NCBI GenBank assembly: GCA_914767715.1
Contig: OU612069.1
Coordinates: 17,357,387 to 17,421,386 of the forward strand
Source of the DNA: Membranipora membranacea
Taxonomy: Eukaryota; Bryozoa; Gymnolaemata; Cheilostomatida; Membraniporidae
Length of the DNA: 64,000 nucleotides
Direction: 5' to 3'
Part shown: piece by piece, positions 12,287-25,900 of the stretch
Numbering within the stretch: the first letter of the stretch is position 1
Layout: every line of letters starts with the position of its first letter
The notes under the pieces: generated by a model
Told to the model about the DNA's origin: nothing
Database searches by the model: none
Seen by the model: the letters and a program-made list of their open reading frames with translations, nothing else
Position numbers and translations under genes: made by a program

Positions 12287-15199
12287 GTACACATAAACAT
12301 ATAAATACTTGTACACATAAACATATAAATACTTGTACACATAAACATGTAAATACTTGTACACATAAACATATAAATACTTGTACACATAAACATATAA
12401 ACACTTGTACACATAAACATGTAAATACTTGTGCACATAAACATGTAAATACTTGTACACATAAACATATAAACACTTGTACACATAAACATGTAAATAC
12501 TTGTACACATAAACATATAAATACTTGTACACATAAACATTTAAATACTTGTACACATAAACATATAAATACTTGTACACATAAACATGTAAATACTTGT
12601 ACACATAGACATATAAATACTTGTACACATAGACATATAAATACTTGCACACATAAACGTATAAATACTTGTACACATAAACATATAAATACTTGTACAC
12701 ATAAACATATAAACACTTGTACACATAAACATATAAATACTTGTACACATAAACATATAAATACTTGTACACATAAACATATAAATACTTGTACACATAA
12801 ACATATAAATACTTGTACACATAAACATATAAACACTTGTACACATAAACATATAAATACTTGTACACATAAACATATAAACACTTGTACACATAAACAT
12901 TTAAATACTTGTACACATAAACATATAAATACTTGTACACATAAACATATAAATACTTGTACACATAAACATATAAATAGTTGTAAACATATACGTATAA
13001 ATACTTGTACACATAAACATATAAACACTTGTACACATAAACATATAAATACTTGTACACATAAACATGTAAATACTTGTACACATAGACATATAAATAC
13101 TTGTACACATAGACATATAAATACTTGCACACATAAACATATAAACACTTGTACACATAAACATATAAATACTTGTACACATAAACATATAAATACTTGT
13201 ACACATAAACATGTAAATACTTGTACACATAGACATATAAATACTTGTACACATAGACATATAAATACTTGCACACATAAACATATAAACACTTGTACAC
13301 ATAAACATATAAATACTTGTACACATAAACATATAAATACTTGTACACATAAACATATAAATACTTGTACACATAAACATATAAATACTTGTACACATAA
13401 ACATATAAACACTTGTACACATAAACATATAAATACTTGTACACATAAACATATAAATACTTGTACACATAAACATATAAACACTTGTACACATAAACAT
13501 ATAAATAGTTGTAAACATATACGTATGAATACTTGTAAACATAAACATATAAATACTTGTACACATAAACATATAAACACTTGTACATATAAACATATAA
13601 ATACTTGTACACATAAACATATAAATACTTGTACACATAAACATATAAACACTTGTACACAAAAACATATAAATACTTGTACACATAAACATATAAACAC
13701 TTGTACACAAAAACATATAAATACTTGTACACAAAAACATATAAATACTTGTACACATAAACATATAAACACTTGTACATATAAACATATAAATACTTGT
13801 ACACATAAACATATAAATACTTGTACACATAAACATATAAACACTTGTACACAAAAACATATAAATACTTGTACACATAAACATATAAACACTTGTACAC
13901 ATAAACATATAAACACTTGTACACAAAAACATATAAATACTTGTACACATAAACATATAAACACTTGTACATATAAACATATAAATACTTGTACACATAA
14001 ACATATAAATACTTGTACACATAAACATATAAACACTTGTACACAAAAACATATAAATACTTGTACACATAAACATATAAACACTTGTACACATAAACAT
14101 ATAAACACTTGTACACATAAACATATAAATACTTGTACACATAAACATATAAACACTTGTACATATAAACATATAAATACTTGTACACATAAACATATAA
14201 ATACTTGTACACATAAACATATAAACACTTGTACACATAAACATATAAATAGTTGTAAACATATACGTATAAATACTTGTACACATAAACATATAAACAC
14301 TTGTACACATAAACATATAAATACTTGTACACATAAACATGTAAATACTTGTACACATAGACATATAAATACTTGTACACATAGACATATAAATACTTGC
14401 ACACATAAACATATAAACACTTGTACACATAAACATATAAATACTTGTACACATAAACATATAAATACTTGTACACATAAACATATAAACACTTGTACAC
14501 ATAAACATATAAATACTTGTACACATAAACATATAAATACTTGTACACATAAACATATAAATACTTGTACACATAAACATATAAATACTTGTACACATAA
14601 ACATATAAATACTTGTACACATAAACATATAAATACTTGTACACATAAACATATAAATACTTGTACACATAAACATATAAACACTTGTACACATAAACAT
14701 ATAAATACTTGTACACATAAACATATAAATACTTGTACACATAAACATATAAATACTTGCACACATAAACATATAAATACTTGTACACATAAACATATAA
14801 ATACTTGTACACATAAACATATAAACACTTGTACACATAAACATATAAATACTTGTACACATAAACATATAAATACTTGTACACATAAACATATAAATAC
14901 TTGTACACATAAACATATAAATAGTTGTACACATAAACATATAAACACTTGTACACATAAACATATAAATACTTGTACACATAAACATATAAATACTTGT
15001 ACACATAAACATATAAATACTTGTACACATAAACATATAAATACTTGTACACATAAACATATAAACACTTGTACACATAAACATATAAATACTTGTACAC
15101 ATAAACATATAAATACTTGTACACATAAACATATAAATACTTGTACACAGAAACATATAAATACTTGTACACATAAACATATAAATACTTGTACACATA
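12287..15199. repeat. 24-bp minisatellite, about 121 units
   Basis: The unit is ACATAAACATATAAATAC followed by TTGTAC, with a 24-bp period held in register for about 2.9 kb. Variants include AAACAC for AAATAC, GTAAATAC, ATAGACAT, ACAAAAAC and a diverged form, ATAGTTGTAAACATATACGT, at 12977, 13505 and 14249. These three are 528 and 744 bp apart, exactly 22 and 31 units. Blocks of several variants recur in the same order, as expected from unequal exchange or block duplication. Because the period is a multiple of three and the unit has no stop in four frames, very long open frames exist on both strands. I treat these as by-products. Confidence 0.97.
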
Positions 15200-16430
15200 T
15201 TTATGTTGATGTACCTACATAACCATCGCTCATGTATCAATATTTTATATAGCGATATTATCGAGGGTTCATGGCACAACCTCACATCAAGTTTTCTTGC
15301 ATGGGTATAATGCTTCGGTATTTTTACTACCAAAAATTCCCACCGCTGCTGTTATTTAGTCGTTCATTTTTCAACAGCAATGAGAAAAAGGGACCAATAT
15401 TTACACTGTGCATTTTTTCCAACCACAGGGAACAGCACATCAAGATTAAGAAAGATATTGCCAAGTGACATGTGGTGAGTTTTTACACAATTACCAAAAC
15501 TGCCACTAGACATATTACCTGGTGTCAATTGGTTAGAATTTGTAGCTGGATCATTTGATGCTACGGTCAACACTAAGGAACCCACTTGCGTTGAGGAGTC
15601 GCAGTCTGTTCTTAAATTAGCATCAGTGTCCTTGAGAAACAATTGTGAGGGCTGATGACAGACAGGTGATAGGTGGTTAGCTTAAAAGGTGTTATGAATT
15701 AATTCTCAACTATGAGCAGAGTGCATCTGTGAAATTTAAGAAAATGGTAACCGGTGCGAGTCCTTTTTTGTCTAGAGGCTGTTCAGGAGCAAGACAATTG
15801 ATCTTGATGCTAAGCACTGTCAGACCGGAAAACATCCTCTTAATTTTGGTGTGAAAGGGAAAGATTTGCACCATATTTGATAGGCAATAATTACGATATA
15901 TTGAAGTAATTCATGTTGCTCTTTCATAATAATGTGCCTTGATTGAACGCTGTGTGCTAAGTCTTTTGTAATATGATTACACAGTTGTTTATTTCCAAGG
16001 CAACAAAAATGTCTCACATCACCCTCGCGAACAAGACTGAATCAATTTATGTAAATTTTATATCTTCAGATGCGGTACCAAGAACTCTGACAGGTGAGCA
16101 GTTTCAAATGACATAAATACTACCCCTACTCTCAAACCAAATAACGGTGCGGCTTGTTTAGGAAAGTTATGCTATCAGTAGCACTTAAATCTTGCTATCT
16201 CTAAGTTTTGCTTTTGTATGCATGTTTTCAGACCGCCATTACCCAAAATTTGATGTAAAAAGAAAGGATGCTGAATTCACTTTTCGATGCATATATATAT
16301 TTATGCACCTCTTTAGTTTAATTTGTCATCGGTACATGATGGACCCATAATATATGAGTATAAACAGACACTAAACAATATTGTGTATAGGGGCTCTTTG
16401 GCACCGACAAATTCACACTAGCATAGTCTC
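15200..16430. other. no recognised gene
   Basis: No supported gene. The frames present are short and unlike known families. Confidence 0.35.
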
Positions 16431-16454
16431 ATCTGAGCTGGACAACTTAGTGCA

Positions 16455-16590
16455 TCGGAAGCGCGACAACTCGGCCCGAGCCAAACTTGGCCCAATTCAA
16501 TAAAGCTTGACCCCAATTAGTAGGACTAGGCCCCAAATAGTAAAACTTGGCCCCATATACAAGACATGGCCGCATGTAATAGGCAAAAGC
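16455..16590. repeat. degenerate 20-bp minisatellite
   Basis: About five diverged units of roughly 20 bp share the core AACTTGGCCCC with AATAGTA-type spacers. They follow CGGAAGCGCGACAACT. The same GGAAGCGCGA motif and GCCAAACTT-type units occur at the 59.4-59.7 kb minisatellite, so the two loci look like one repeat family. Confidence 0.6.
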
Positions 16591-17198
16591 GCGAACTGTT
16601 CCAGTTTAATAAATATTGACTGGGAAACTCAATAACTCTGGGGAATTCCCAGTGTTAATAAAATATTACCCAATCGTGTGGCGCGACTTTTGGGAAACAA
16701 TTATTTCAATAATAACTGACCAATAAAAAGCCAATGTAGGTTGTAGGTGTTATCCAATGGGAATGTTTCAAACATTTTCCCCATTCCACTTGGTGAAAGA
16801 TGGCAAGCATGTAGTCAAGCCAGTCAGACAAGCATCAATCAACATTGACAGCTGTGACTTTGATGATGGATGCACTACCTCTACTGCCTCTTGATATCAA
16901 CCATGCATTTCTTTGGCAACAGTGGCAAAGAGTTCAGGCCTACAAGTACAAGAGATCAGCTCTATGAATCGTTGCCAGACTGGAGTCAGTCTAGATTCAA
17001 AAGGGCCTTCAGGCTCTCAAGAGGTAGGCTGCTACAACAATACAACTAGTCACTATTCCTTGTGGCTGGTATCATTATTTTTAGGGGACTGTACAGGCTT
17101 TATCAAGCTACCTGGTATGATCGTCTTCTACTTTACTCTACCCTACTCTACCCTGCAGTAATCTTCTGACGCTGACTGTGTTTTATCTTAATAATGGT

Positions 17199-17235
17199 AT
17201 ATATATATATATATATATTATGTGTATATATATAT
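17199..17235. repeat. (TA)n microsatellite
   Basis: An alternating TA tract, interrupted once by TTATGTG. Confidence 0.9.
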
Positions 17236-17423
17236 CATCATATGTTCTCACACATTAATTACTTACTTTCCCATAATCCTAGCATTGATGTTATTTCAAT
17301 TGACTTTGACTTGGTTGGACACCTCAGCTCTGCAGTCCTACCATTCAGTTCCAAAACACCCTAAAGAACACACATTCCTGCTGCTACATCCTCACAGGCA
17401 ATGGACCATTCAGGAGATAAACC

Positions 17424-18163
17424 CATACTTGCCAACCTGTACGCATAAAGCGTTTGTAAACGCTTATTTGACACTAATTGAGTTTTAAACGCAAAACACT
17501 AGTTGTACTCATTTATGGTTTTCCAAACGCCTGTTCATCTAATTAGGTAATCAAAAACGCATCTTTTATCTTTAGTGTTTACTTGGTTGTCATGGTTAAA
17601 TAATAGTCTAAAAATCTGGTATTGGCTGCAGAAAACCATGATGTTGATTTACAGTTGACTTTTGACCTGTCCAAGTTTTGCATGAGCCAAATTGCAACTT
17701 TTCTTCAATGAGACACAACATAACTAGTAATCCATTGTAGAATATGGTGGTTCTGCCAACTTCAACTTTTCAATAATCAGAGTAACAAAGTTGTCTACCT
17801 CCTTGTTGGGGTGAGATAACTCAGATCTCCTGCCCCAGTGTTTCAAGGGCAAACCAGGGAGGATGGGCAAACAGGGTTTCAAATAGCCTGTCTTGTCCAG
17901 ACAGGCTAGGTTACAAACAACTTCTCATTTATTATTAGCAGAATGCACCTTACAACGCAAAGGGAAAAAGACTAATGTTGAGTGATCTGCACTCCTGCGC
18001 TACTAAGGACTACTTACTGTGATATTAGCAGTTTTCGCGCGTAGCGCGAAAAATTTTTTGGGGCGTTTTCTGGTCATTTGAGGCACCCTGGAGTTTTGTA
18101 CTCATTTTTAAGCATTTTGCAAATTTTTGTACTCATTTTGGAAAAATTAGGTTGGCAAGTCTG
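17424..18163. mobile_element. hAT-type non-autonomous element
   Basis: The termini are inverted repeats, CATACTTGCCAACCT at the left and AGGTTGGCAAGTCTG at the right, with one mismatch in 15. They are flanked by an exact 8-bp direct repeat GATAAACC at 17416-17423 and 18164-18171. An 8-bp target duplication with CA...TG ends is characteristic of hAT transposons. The 740-bp element encodes no transposase. A second repeat fragment (AAGGGCAAACCAGGG, about 17847) lies inside it and resembles the TIR motif of the foldbacks at 50-52 kb, so insertions may be nested. Confidence 0.8.
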
Positions 18164-18368
18164 GATAAACCTTACCTATTATTCCACTATCGAGCTTGCT
18201 GTTTTTTTACGCAACAAACATTATACTGATTTTTATACAATTGACAATTGACTTGTAGTTTGGAAACACGAACAATTGCTGCAATTGCATAACCATTTTT
18301 ATCACTGTTAGTGACTGGGTTAATATGTCAACCTTGCCTAACATTTTTACTTTTTTTTATAATTATAG

Positions 18369-21300
18369 AAGCATTCGATACTCTCCTCAGTGAGTTAAAG
18401 CGAACTGAAAGCGGTAAAGAGTGGTTGCGGGATCCGTATATGCCCCCTAACACTCTGCCAAGTGAACACCGGCTCGTAATTGCACTCCACTTTTTCTCTA
18501 CCGTTGACTTTATGGTTTCCATAGCTACACAATAAGTAGAGGAATTGTGAGACCTTCACATGTGGTTCTGGATAAATTGCCCGATAACAAGCGTAGATTT
18601 ATTCCAATCCGCTTACTTGTGGGTATTGATGTGTATGTTATGGTGTACCAGCGCTGACCCCCTTATATTTCTGCACATATATTTCTGTCATTTTCATTAT
18701 GCATTAGATTTCATGCCTATGAAAATTTTCCTATACGGACAGCAGTTTGCTGCAGTTGTGCAGGTGGCTAGAAAACCATGTCACACAAAATTTGATGACA
18801 TTGTGGGATTCTGGGTTACGGAGTCACCACATTAACTCTCCGCTACTGAGATCTGTGCTCACGAGCTCGGTATGATGATTCTCACTATGTGACACTGACT
18901 TATTAATATATGGATCTCATTTGATCAAACACTTGACTCAAGAGCATGCCTTTTAATTCTTATCAAGTTTAACATCAAACACAATTCAACTTAACAACGC
19001 ATATCTTATTTCTACAAGTCATACTTTCTAGTCAATGATGCCATGCATGCTGGATTTAATTCATTTAACTCAATTAGTTGATGGTATAGATAATCCAACC
19101 AAATGTTATACTGGCGAGTTCTATTTCCCTATAAATATCACTAACTTACAATAAATGAAAATATTATGATAACAACTCGTAAAACTTTCATGTTTAAAAA
19201 AAACTGACCTGTCTCCAAAAGAAGTTGCAAACAAAGAGCGCTGCTTGTCGACCAGAGGGTCGCCAAACATATCATGCTTTCCATTGGTGAACCATGCTCT
19301 TATATAGCATGGTTCCAGACACATTAAAAAACTGCTGACGTCAATAAGCAAAAAAACAAGATTTAAACACAATTTTCAATTACCGCAAAAAGAGGGTTGA
19401 TCGGCCGCAAGTGTGGGTTGGTGTAAGTCAGGCATTATGCTAATTCTGAATTGTCTCTGTTGGCGCCACCTTTACTGCATTGTCATGGTTGTCACGGTTC
19501 TGGCGTTAGGGTGGCACCGGTATTAAGAATAGAATTTGGATTTGCATATATTTGCCTGTCCCCGATTCGAGGTGATATGCACTGGCTGGTAACTGCGTGT
19601 CCTCAAGTCGAGGTTTGAGTGTACTGTTGTTGATATAGAAATTATCCTGTTTGTTGCTTGTATGCGACAACATTGCAGATTTCTTTAACATCTCTCAATA
19701 GTTTGACCTATTATGTTTTTGCAGTTTCAACGTTACCCACTCAACTGTCCGAGAATGTGTTACCCGTATATCTGATGCCCTTTTGGAGTTGGAAGGGCGG
19801 TATATTAATTGGCCAACAGATGAAGAAATGGCTATTGAAGAGGCCACATTCTTCACTAGATATGGTAAGTGAGTTTTTATATCATTAACAAACTAGGTCA
19901 TAGTCTGCATATTGGAGTAGGCCTGTTTGAGAATTACTTATAAATTAGCAATCGTTATGTTAATACACTGCAAATTAGATGGTTACAGCTTGTTCTGACA
20001 GAGAGAAGTGTTCTCCATAAGTGTTTTAGCGTAAAGATGAAATTCCAGTTCTGTTTGACCCAAATGCGAGGCCTAGTAACAACCCTACTTTCCATCCAAT
20101 TTTAAAAGTTGTCTTCTGTTAACGGTCAAGTTTTAATATATACTCCATGCTGTACTAGGAATTTGCCTAAGCTGCCATGTCTAAGACGGTGCTGTGTAAA
20201 GTGTCCTTCTCTTGATTTCTGCATTTCTTGTGCTGTCATTTCAGTCACAACATCATGTGTGAAATTGACTTGCAGCTTAATGCTTCATAGGTTTTCCAGG
20301 AGTCATAGGACTTGTTGATGGTACAGAAATCAAGATAGCCCAACCTTCTCGTCGCTCAGAGGTAGGGAATTCACTCAAGAGCAATTATCCTCAAAGTAGG
20401 CCCTGATAAAGTATACAGTCTATTGCAATGACAGGCTACTGTCCTCCTGTCCAGCAAGGGAGAAAGCCAGAGGGTTTTACTTTATGGCAACTTTAATGTG
20501 TAGGATCTTGTTTCTGACTATTTTTGTATTTTTTGCACTGCATGAAATCGCAAAGTATATGTTGGCCTGTTAGTGAAATATTGAAATTTGTATTGAGTGT
20601 TTTGATAATTAAGTACCACAAACATGCTGTGTTGTATGTAGGTACTTTTCAAAGTAATATCACAACATAAAAACAGTCGAGGAAAAAATTGACCCTATAG
20701 ATTAACATGGGGTAAATATCAAATTGTAAAGCTTCTTGTTTGGGTGATTGGCACCTGATGATTATCATAATCATTCCGTGTTTTATTGTAGACATATTAC
20801 AGCAGGAAGTCATATTATTCCTTCAACTGCATGCTGGTGGTAAATAGCCCTGAAGAGATTATATATTACTCTGTTGGCTCACCAGGCAGTTATCATGATG
20901 CCAGGGTGTTGAGGAGGACCAGTCTCGTGGAAAAGCTGGAAGCATTGCCTAAGCAGTATCATATATTAGGTGAGCTTTTAACAGACAAGCATACTCTCAG
21001 ACAGTTATTTATCTTCTAGCACCAGTGAGTTCAAAAATAGCTTGGCAACAACAACAATTTTTTTGGCAGGAGTTCATTACTGGTCTTATCACCTTAGCTA
21101 AAAATCTGTTGAAAACTCAAAAACACATGCTCTAGATGAGTTAATGTTAGGTAAAGTTTAGCTTAGCTAGTTTGAGGTCACTTCATGTTAACTAGAATAG
21201 AAATTTGGCCAGCTTAGTCCATATAAAGTAAGGAGGCTGAGTAAACCTTAGCTAGCTTTAAATTCAGATGTCTCAAGGCTGTGCGGATTGGCTAACTTTT

Positions 21301-21813
21301 TCTCTTGGTGATAGAGTATATATTTTAAACTTTATATATACCACCGACCTATTTATGTAGCTCAAATAAGAGGCCAACCACGGCTTATTTAGTGTTAAAT
21401 TTCTGTTTACATATATTCTTTTGATATCTCTTATCAGGTGATAGCGCATACAGGCAAGAGCTTTTATGATGAAACCTTACAGGGATAGAAACAACAACCC
21501 GAGGAGAGTTAAGAGGTACAATCAGACTCATAGTGCGACCAGGGTACTTGTTGAGCATGCTAACGGCTGTCTGAAGAATACCTGGAGGAGACTGAAACAT
21601 TTGGATGTACGCAGTAGGCACAAAGGCCGTGTAATAATTAGATGCTGCCTTGTGCTGCATAATTATATGCTTAAAATGGACTGCGAGTCCGATAGGGAAA
21701 ATGCAGCTAGAGAAATGGCCACCTTAAGATTTGACACTGCCTGTGGTAAAAGAGAGGCCATTTGCAAGACTTATTTCAAAGCAGCTTCAGATGAAGACAC
21801 TGTCCTGGAGTAG
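18369..21813 (+). pseudogene. PIF/Harbinger (HARBI1-like) transposase, decayed
   Basis: Exons read 18369-18531, 19725-19864, 20291-20361, 20792-20969 and 21438-21813, with matching phases. In order they give an N-terminal helical part (SEHRLVIALHFFSTV), a helix-turn-helix-like segment (NVTHSTVRECVTRISDALL), then the DDE nuclease. The first Asp is in GLVDGTEI, the second in GDSAY, and the Glu in VLVEHANG, followed by WRRLKHLDV and CCLVLHNYML. This order and spacing are those of DDE_Tnp_4 nucleases. Two breaks are visible. The donor after exon 1 reads ATAAGT where GTAAGT is expected (18532). In exon 5 the frame entering from the splice site meets TGA at 21467, while the conserved C-terminal part is in another frame from 21466. 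An upstream start exon was not identified with confidence. AATAAA lies at 22522. Confidence 0.8.
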
Positions 21814-22521
21814 GCTTTTGCGCTGTCTTGTGCCATCATGAATTTGTTTTTTTTTGTATGATTTTGAATATATTTTCTAACTAGTTCCTGATGATCACAC
21901 TTTTGTAAACTTTTTTGTCATGGCAACAAATTCATTGTTAATTGTATTGGGAGCAAGTGTTGTTAATTATAGTAACTCAGAATTTTTAAAATCATCACTG
22001 CGAAACAAACGCTGTCATTGACAAAGAAGCTGACAGGTTTGAATCAGCTAAAACTCCCTCAGCCTAAGTATCAGTTGACATTTGAAACATCCCATGTTTG
22101 CAGATCTTTTAGTTAGGCACCGCTTAGCACTGTTACTTGGTATCCCACACTTGCGTATGTTATGCCTGTTTGTTTGGTTCTGCCTAAATTCCAGTATCCT
22201 GTGTCACAAGTCATGGCATTGGCCTGCATGACTGCCAAGATCTGATTGATGCACAGCTGAGCGCTTCGCAGCATCCTGTGTAACTGTTCATGGCTTAGGT
22301 TCCCAAGTGACGTCGTGATGCTGTAGCTACAGGGTATTTGGCTGATTTAAACTTGTCGGCATATTTTTCAATGACGACGCTTGTTTCACAGTGATGATGT
22401 TAAAAGTTCTTAGTGGCACACTGTTATTTACTCACAAGCCATGAACTTAATCTGATCTACTTCAATTTATGCATTTGCAGAGTTTTTGGATGTCATAATG
22501 GAACTATTCTGTAAGAAATAC

Positions 22522-22527
22522 AATAAA
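22522..22527 (+). promoter_or_regulatory. polyadenylation signal AATAAA
   Basis: AATAAA lies about 710 bp past the transposase stop codon, on its strand, and is the best candidate for its 3' end. Confidence 0.4.
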
Positions 22528-22875
22528 GATACATTTTCATGTGCACTATCACTGTCGATCTGTTATTAATTTATTTGTACTAAGAACAGCAGAAGTTCAC
22601 ACAAGTGTGAACCATAGCTGAACAAAATGAGTGCAATATCAGTATAATGGATGTGTATATTAGCAATGCATTGTGGGTTTTTTATTGACCAGGCCATGGG
22701 ACAGATCTGCTTGTCTTTATTTGATAAAGCTACTCAGCATGTTCCTGCTTCACATTGGATCTAACAATCAGTTGTTGAGCCATTTAGTTTAACGCTTCCA
22801 AGTTCTATGTTGATGAAACTGATGAAGTCTATGTACAGTAGTGGAGTTTTATAGTACTCAATCGAAATGAAAACA

Positions 22876-22881
22876 TTTATT
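22876..22881 (-). promoter_or_regulatory. polyadenylation signal AATAAA
   Basis: AATAAA on the minus strand, 75 bp past the stop of the Myb-like gene. It faces the transposase signal about 350 bp away, so the two genes converge. Confidence 0.55.
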
Positions 22882-22955
22882 TTTTATAACGAAAGCTCAT
22901 GATACTCAAAATGTAACATTACACACAGCTCACTTAATATATCTGACAATTTATA

Positions 22956-25900
22956 TTATGATGAGGTAATATGGGTGACCAGTTTGTCGAGCAGGTCTAC
23001 CTTTCTCTGCTCAAACTCAAGCATTTTTTGCATGTATTCAATTTTGGTGTTAACCTCCCTCTCCAGCAGCTCGGTCTTTTTTTCCTCGGAGTTCAGGTTA
23101 TGACCCTTAGGATGTTCACGTGGCCTTATGCCGGAGGATGCAGCAGCTGGTCTGTAACAGTAATATTACACTTGATGGAAGGAGTTTAGTCATGATATGG
23201 TTGAAATGGCAACACTGACTCTGTTGAATATTGCAGGGTTGGTTTTGAGAAACAGCGTTTCAACAGCATGACATGATATTACCAAGGAGGCAGCAATAGT
23301 GTATGTGCAGGAAGTTAAGGTATTGCGACAATATATTGTACATTATGAACTGGGTGTGCTGATGATTGGACATCATAATATGAAAACAGCTTTGTGAGAG
23401 CTTGATTCCATTCCAGGAAGAATACTGTGGTCGATTGATACTGAAGGGGGATGTAGGGTTTGAATTTATCTCTTCTTCATAGCGGCATTTGGCTGCTCCG
23501 GTCCAGATTTCAACGAAGATTGATGACGGTAGAGATATGGATTAAAAAAATAATCGTCTTGGACTAAGGTAGACATAATACTCACTCTCCTCCTGCATCA
23601 ACAGTGACATTCATTCCTGGCACCTCACCCTCTGCTTTCTTCACAGCATTGTCAAAGGTCTCTCCATATTTAAATTTCCCTCTGTTGCGACCTGTAAAAT
23701 TTAAACGCCTACTCTAGTTAATGGCAAACATATTTTGAAAATGACAGCAAAATAAAGGGAAAGATATGAATATGCAACATGGAGGTATTACCAGCTAGCA
23801 GGATCCCTTAATGCCTAATGTGATTTGTTAGATACGATTTGGATCAATCAAAGTGTTAGCAAGCAACTCATTTTGCTCGTATATAATAATTTTCCTATCT
23901 CAACAGGTGCTCCTTGATTCTATCACCTCAGTCTGCCATGACGATCATATTTGTTGTAACTGCTCTCATTCTTACATTCCTGCAACCACAGGGGGTTACA
24001 AACGCAAGAGATGTACAGCTCTTACCAGATTTTGAGTTCCAATCTTCAATTTCTTTGTATGCTTTGAGCAAACTTTGATACTTTCTTCTTATATCTTTAC
24101 CACGTCCCCTGATCATTACGGGAAATCCCTCTGCTACCAACTTATCCTAGAACGACATGAATACCAACTTATCCGGAGTATGATCAGTTGGCAAGTGAAA
24201 CAGGTTCCACCCATTTCATCATTTTGTTTTTATATAGGAAAATAAGTTGCGTAGCTCATAAATGGTTCGTTAGTCAAATCTACATCAACAGCATTAGCTG
24301 TTTCACTTTAAGGGATTTATGTGATGATACCTTCTACTTCTCTGAGAACTATTGGCTAAGATCAAAGTGTCACTGCCAATGGCCGATTAGTGCCAGTTCA
24401 GTTTTGGCAGCTTGCTGCACACTTATGATTAGGAGGTCCTCTATGGCCTCACCTCTAGGATGCATTCTAATTTTCTAGAATGTATCACATTCTCAGTATG
24501 AGGATTAGGGCACCTTGCGTCCCTCTTTAGGGGCAGCCCAATCTTCTGTTTCTTAGCAAACAGCAATTACCCAACAAGGAAAGTTATAGCCTGCCTTGAC
24601 ATTTTTGTCAAGACAGGCTCAGAAACTTCAGGCATATTTATTGGCACACCAAAGATATCCATAGCTGAAAACAAACAAATGTTTGAGCTGCAAAATAAAT
24701 ACCTTATCCTTTTGTGATGCGTATTTACACAGAGTCCACTGTCTCATGTTCATCACCGTCACGGTGATGAGTACCTCTATCCTCTCTTTTGTGTACGGTA
24801 TACATGCTGTAATGACAGAACAGAATGTGATACGCTAAGGAACGGGATATAAAAACATGTCAGTACAAGTTTTGATATCTTTGAGGTGTGCAGATGCTGG
24901 GCAAATTAACGACATGGAAAAAATAAACTGTACTGTCACGTTAAATATTTTTACCTGTGCCTTCCCCTTCGTAAAGTTCTTGGCGCACTTCTTCATTGTC
25001 TGACTCCGATCTTACGCTGACAGACACGTTTACTGGTGACTGGTGGAAAGACTCCCTCCCATCGAACATACCTCCATGCTGTGGAGTGGACTGCAATGGA
25101 GTGAGAGATTAGATTAAGTTGAATACTTGCAGGCGCATGTCTCAGCCTGTGAACACATATACTGGGGTACAATGGTAAAATAATTTAGATATAGCAGGGA
25201 TGCAGTTCTATCCGACAGATAAACAATGCAAGAGAACCAGGACTGTTTTATTTTTCAACAATTGAGTGATGAATATTACAAACATTGACATATTTGAGAA
25301 TACTTACACATTTAGGAGTTGTAGGAGTTGAAACTGTGAATCTATGCGACGGGGATGGCGTCTTCATGAGCTAAAATACAAAATACATGATAATCGAAAT
25401 TGAAATTAACTGGAATTTAAATTAAACCTCTGCCCTGCTACAGTCAAACAATCATAACAATAAAATTTGGCCGGAGAAAATGGACATGATCCTCATCGCC
25501 AGTTATTTAGGCTATGAAATAGAACTTCATTTTGAATCCATTTTAAACGAAAAAGGCAGTTGAAACAATCCAAACTGGAATGATTTTTTGAATTTTGACG
25601 CTCATTATCCTAACTGTTACCAAAAATGTTCTTACCGAGGTTTTCTTGGCCTTCGCCAAGACTTTTTGAGATACTGTCATCTGACGGTTTTTCGATCCCT
25701 TCGGCATTCCTCTCTTCTTCTTGATGTTAACTATGACCTCACTAAAAGAATGCAATCATTGAAATCATACAACTCACCGATAAGAAAGTGCTTGGGACGC
25801 AGCTACACATATAATTGTAGCGATGGATGCTGCACATGGGAATTCATGAAGTTTGTAGAATAGCTAAGTGTAGATTACTAAGCAATCTTTATCAATACCA

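Noticed and set aside
12287-15199. CRISPR-like array
   Set aside because: There are no unique spacers; the whole period is repeated. The surroundings are eukaryotic.
12258-15333. Frames of 800-980 codons on both strands (HINTCTHK, VFICLCVQ and YKYLYVYV repeats)
   Set aside because: They follow from a 24-bp period divisible by three with no stop in the unit. They overlap in several frames and have no unique domain.
18560-18835. 91-codon open frame
   Set aside because: It lies in a transposase intron, has no family resemblance and has an atypical hydrophobic, Cys-rich composition.
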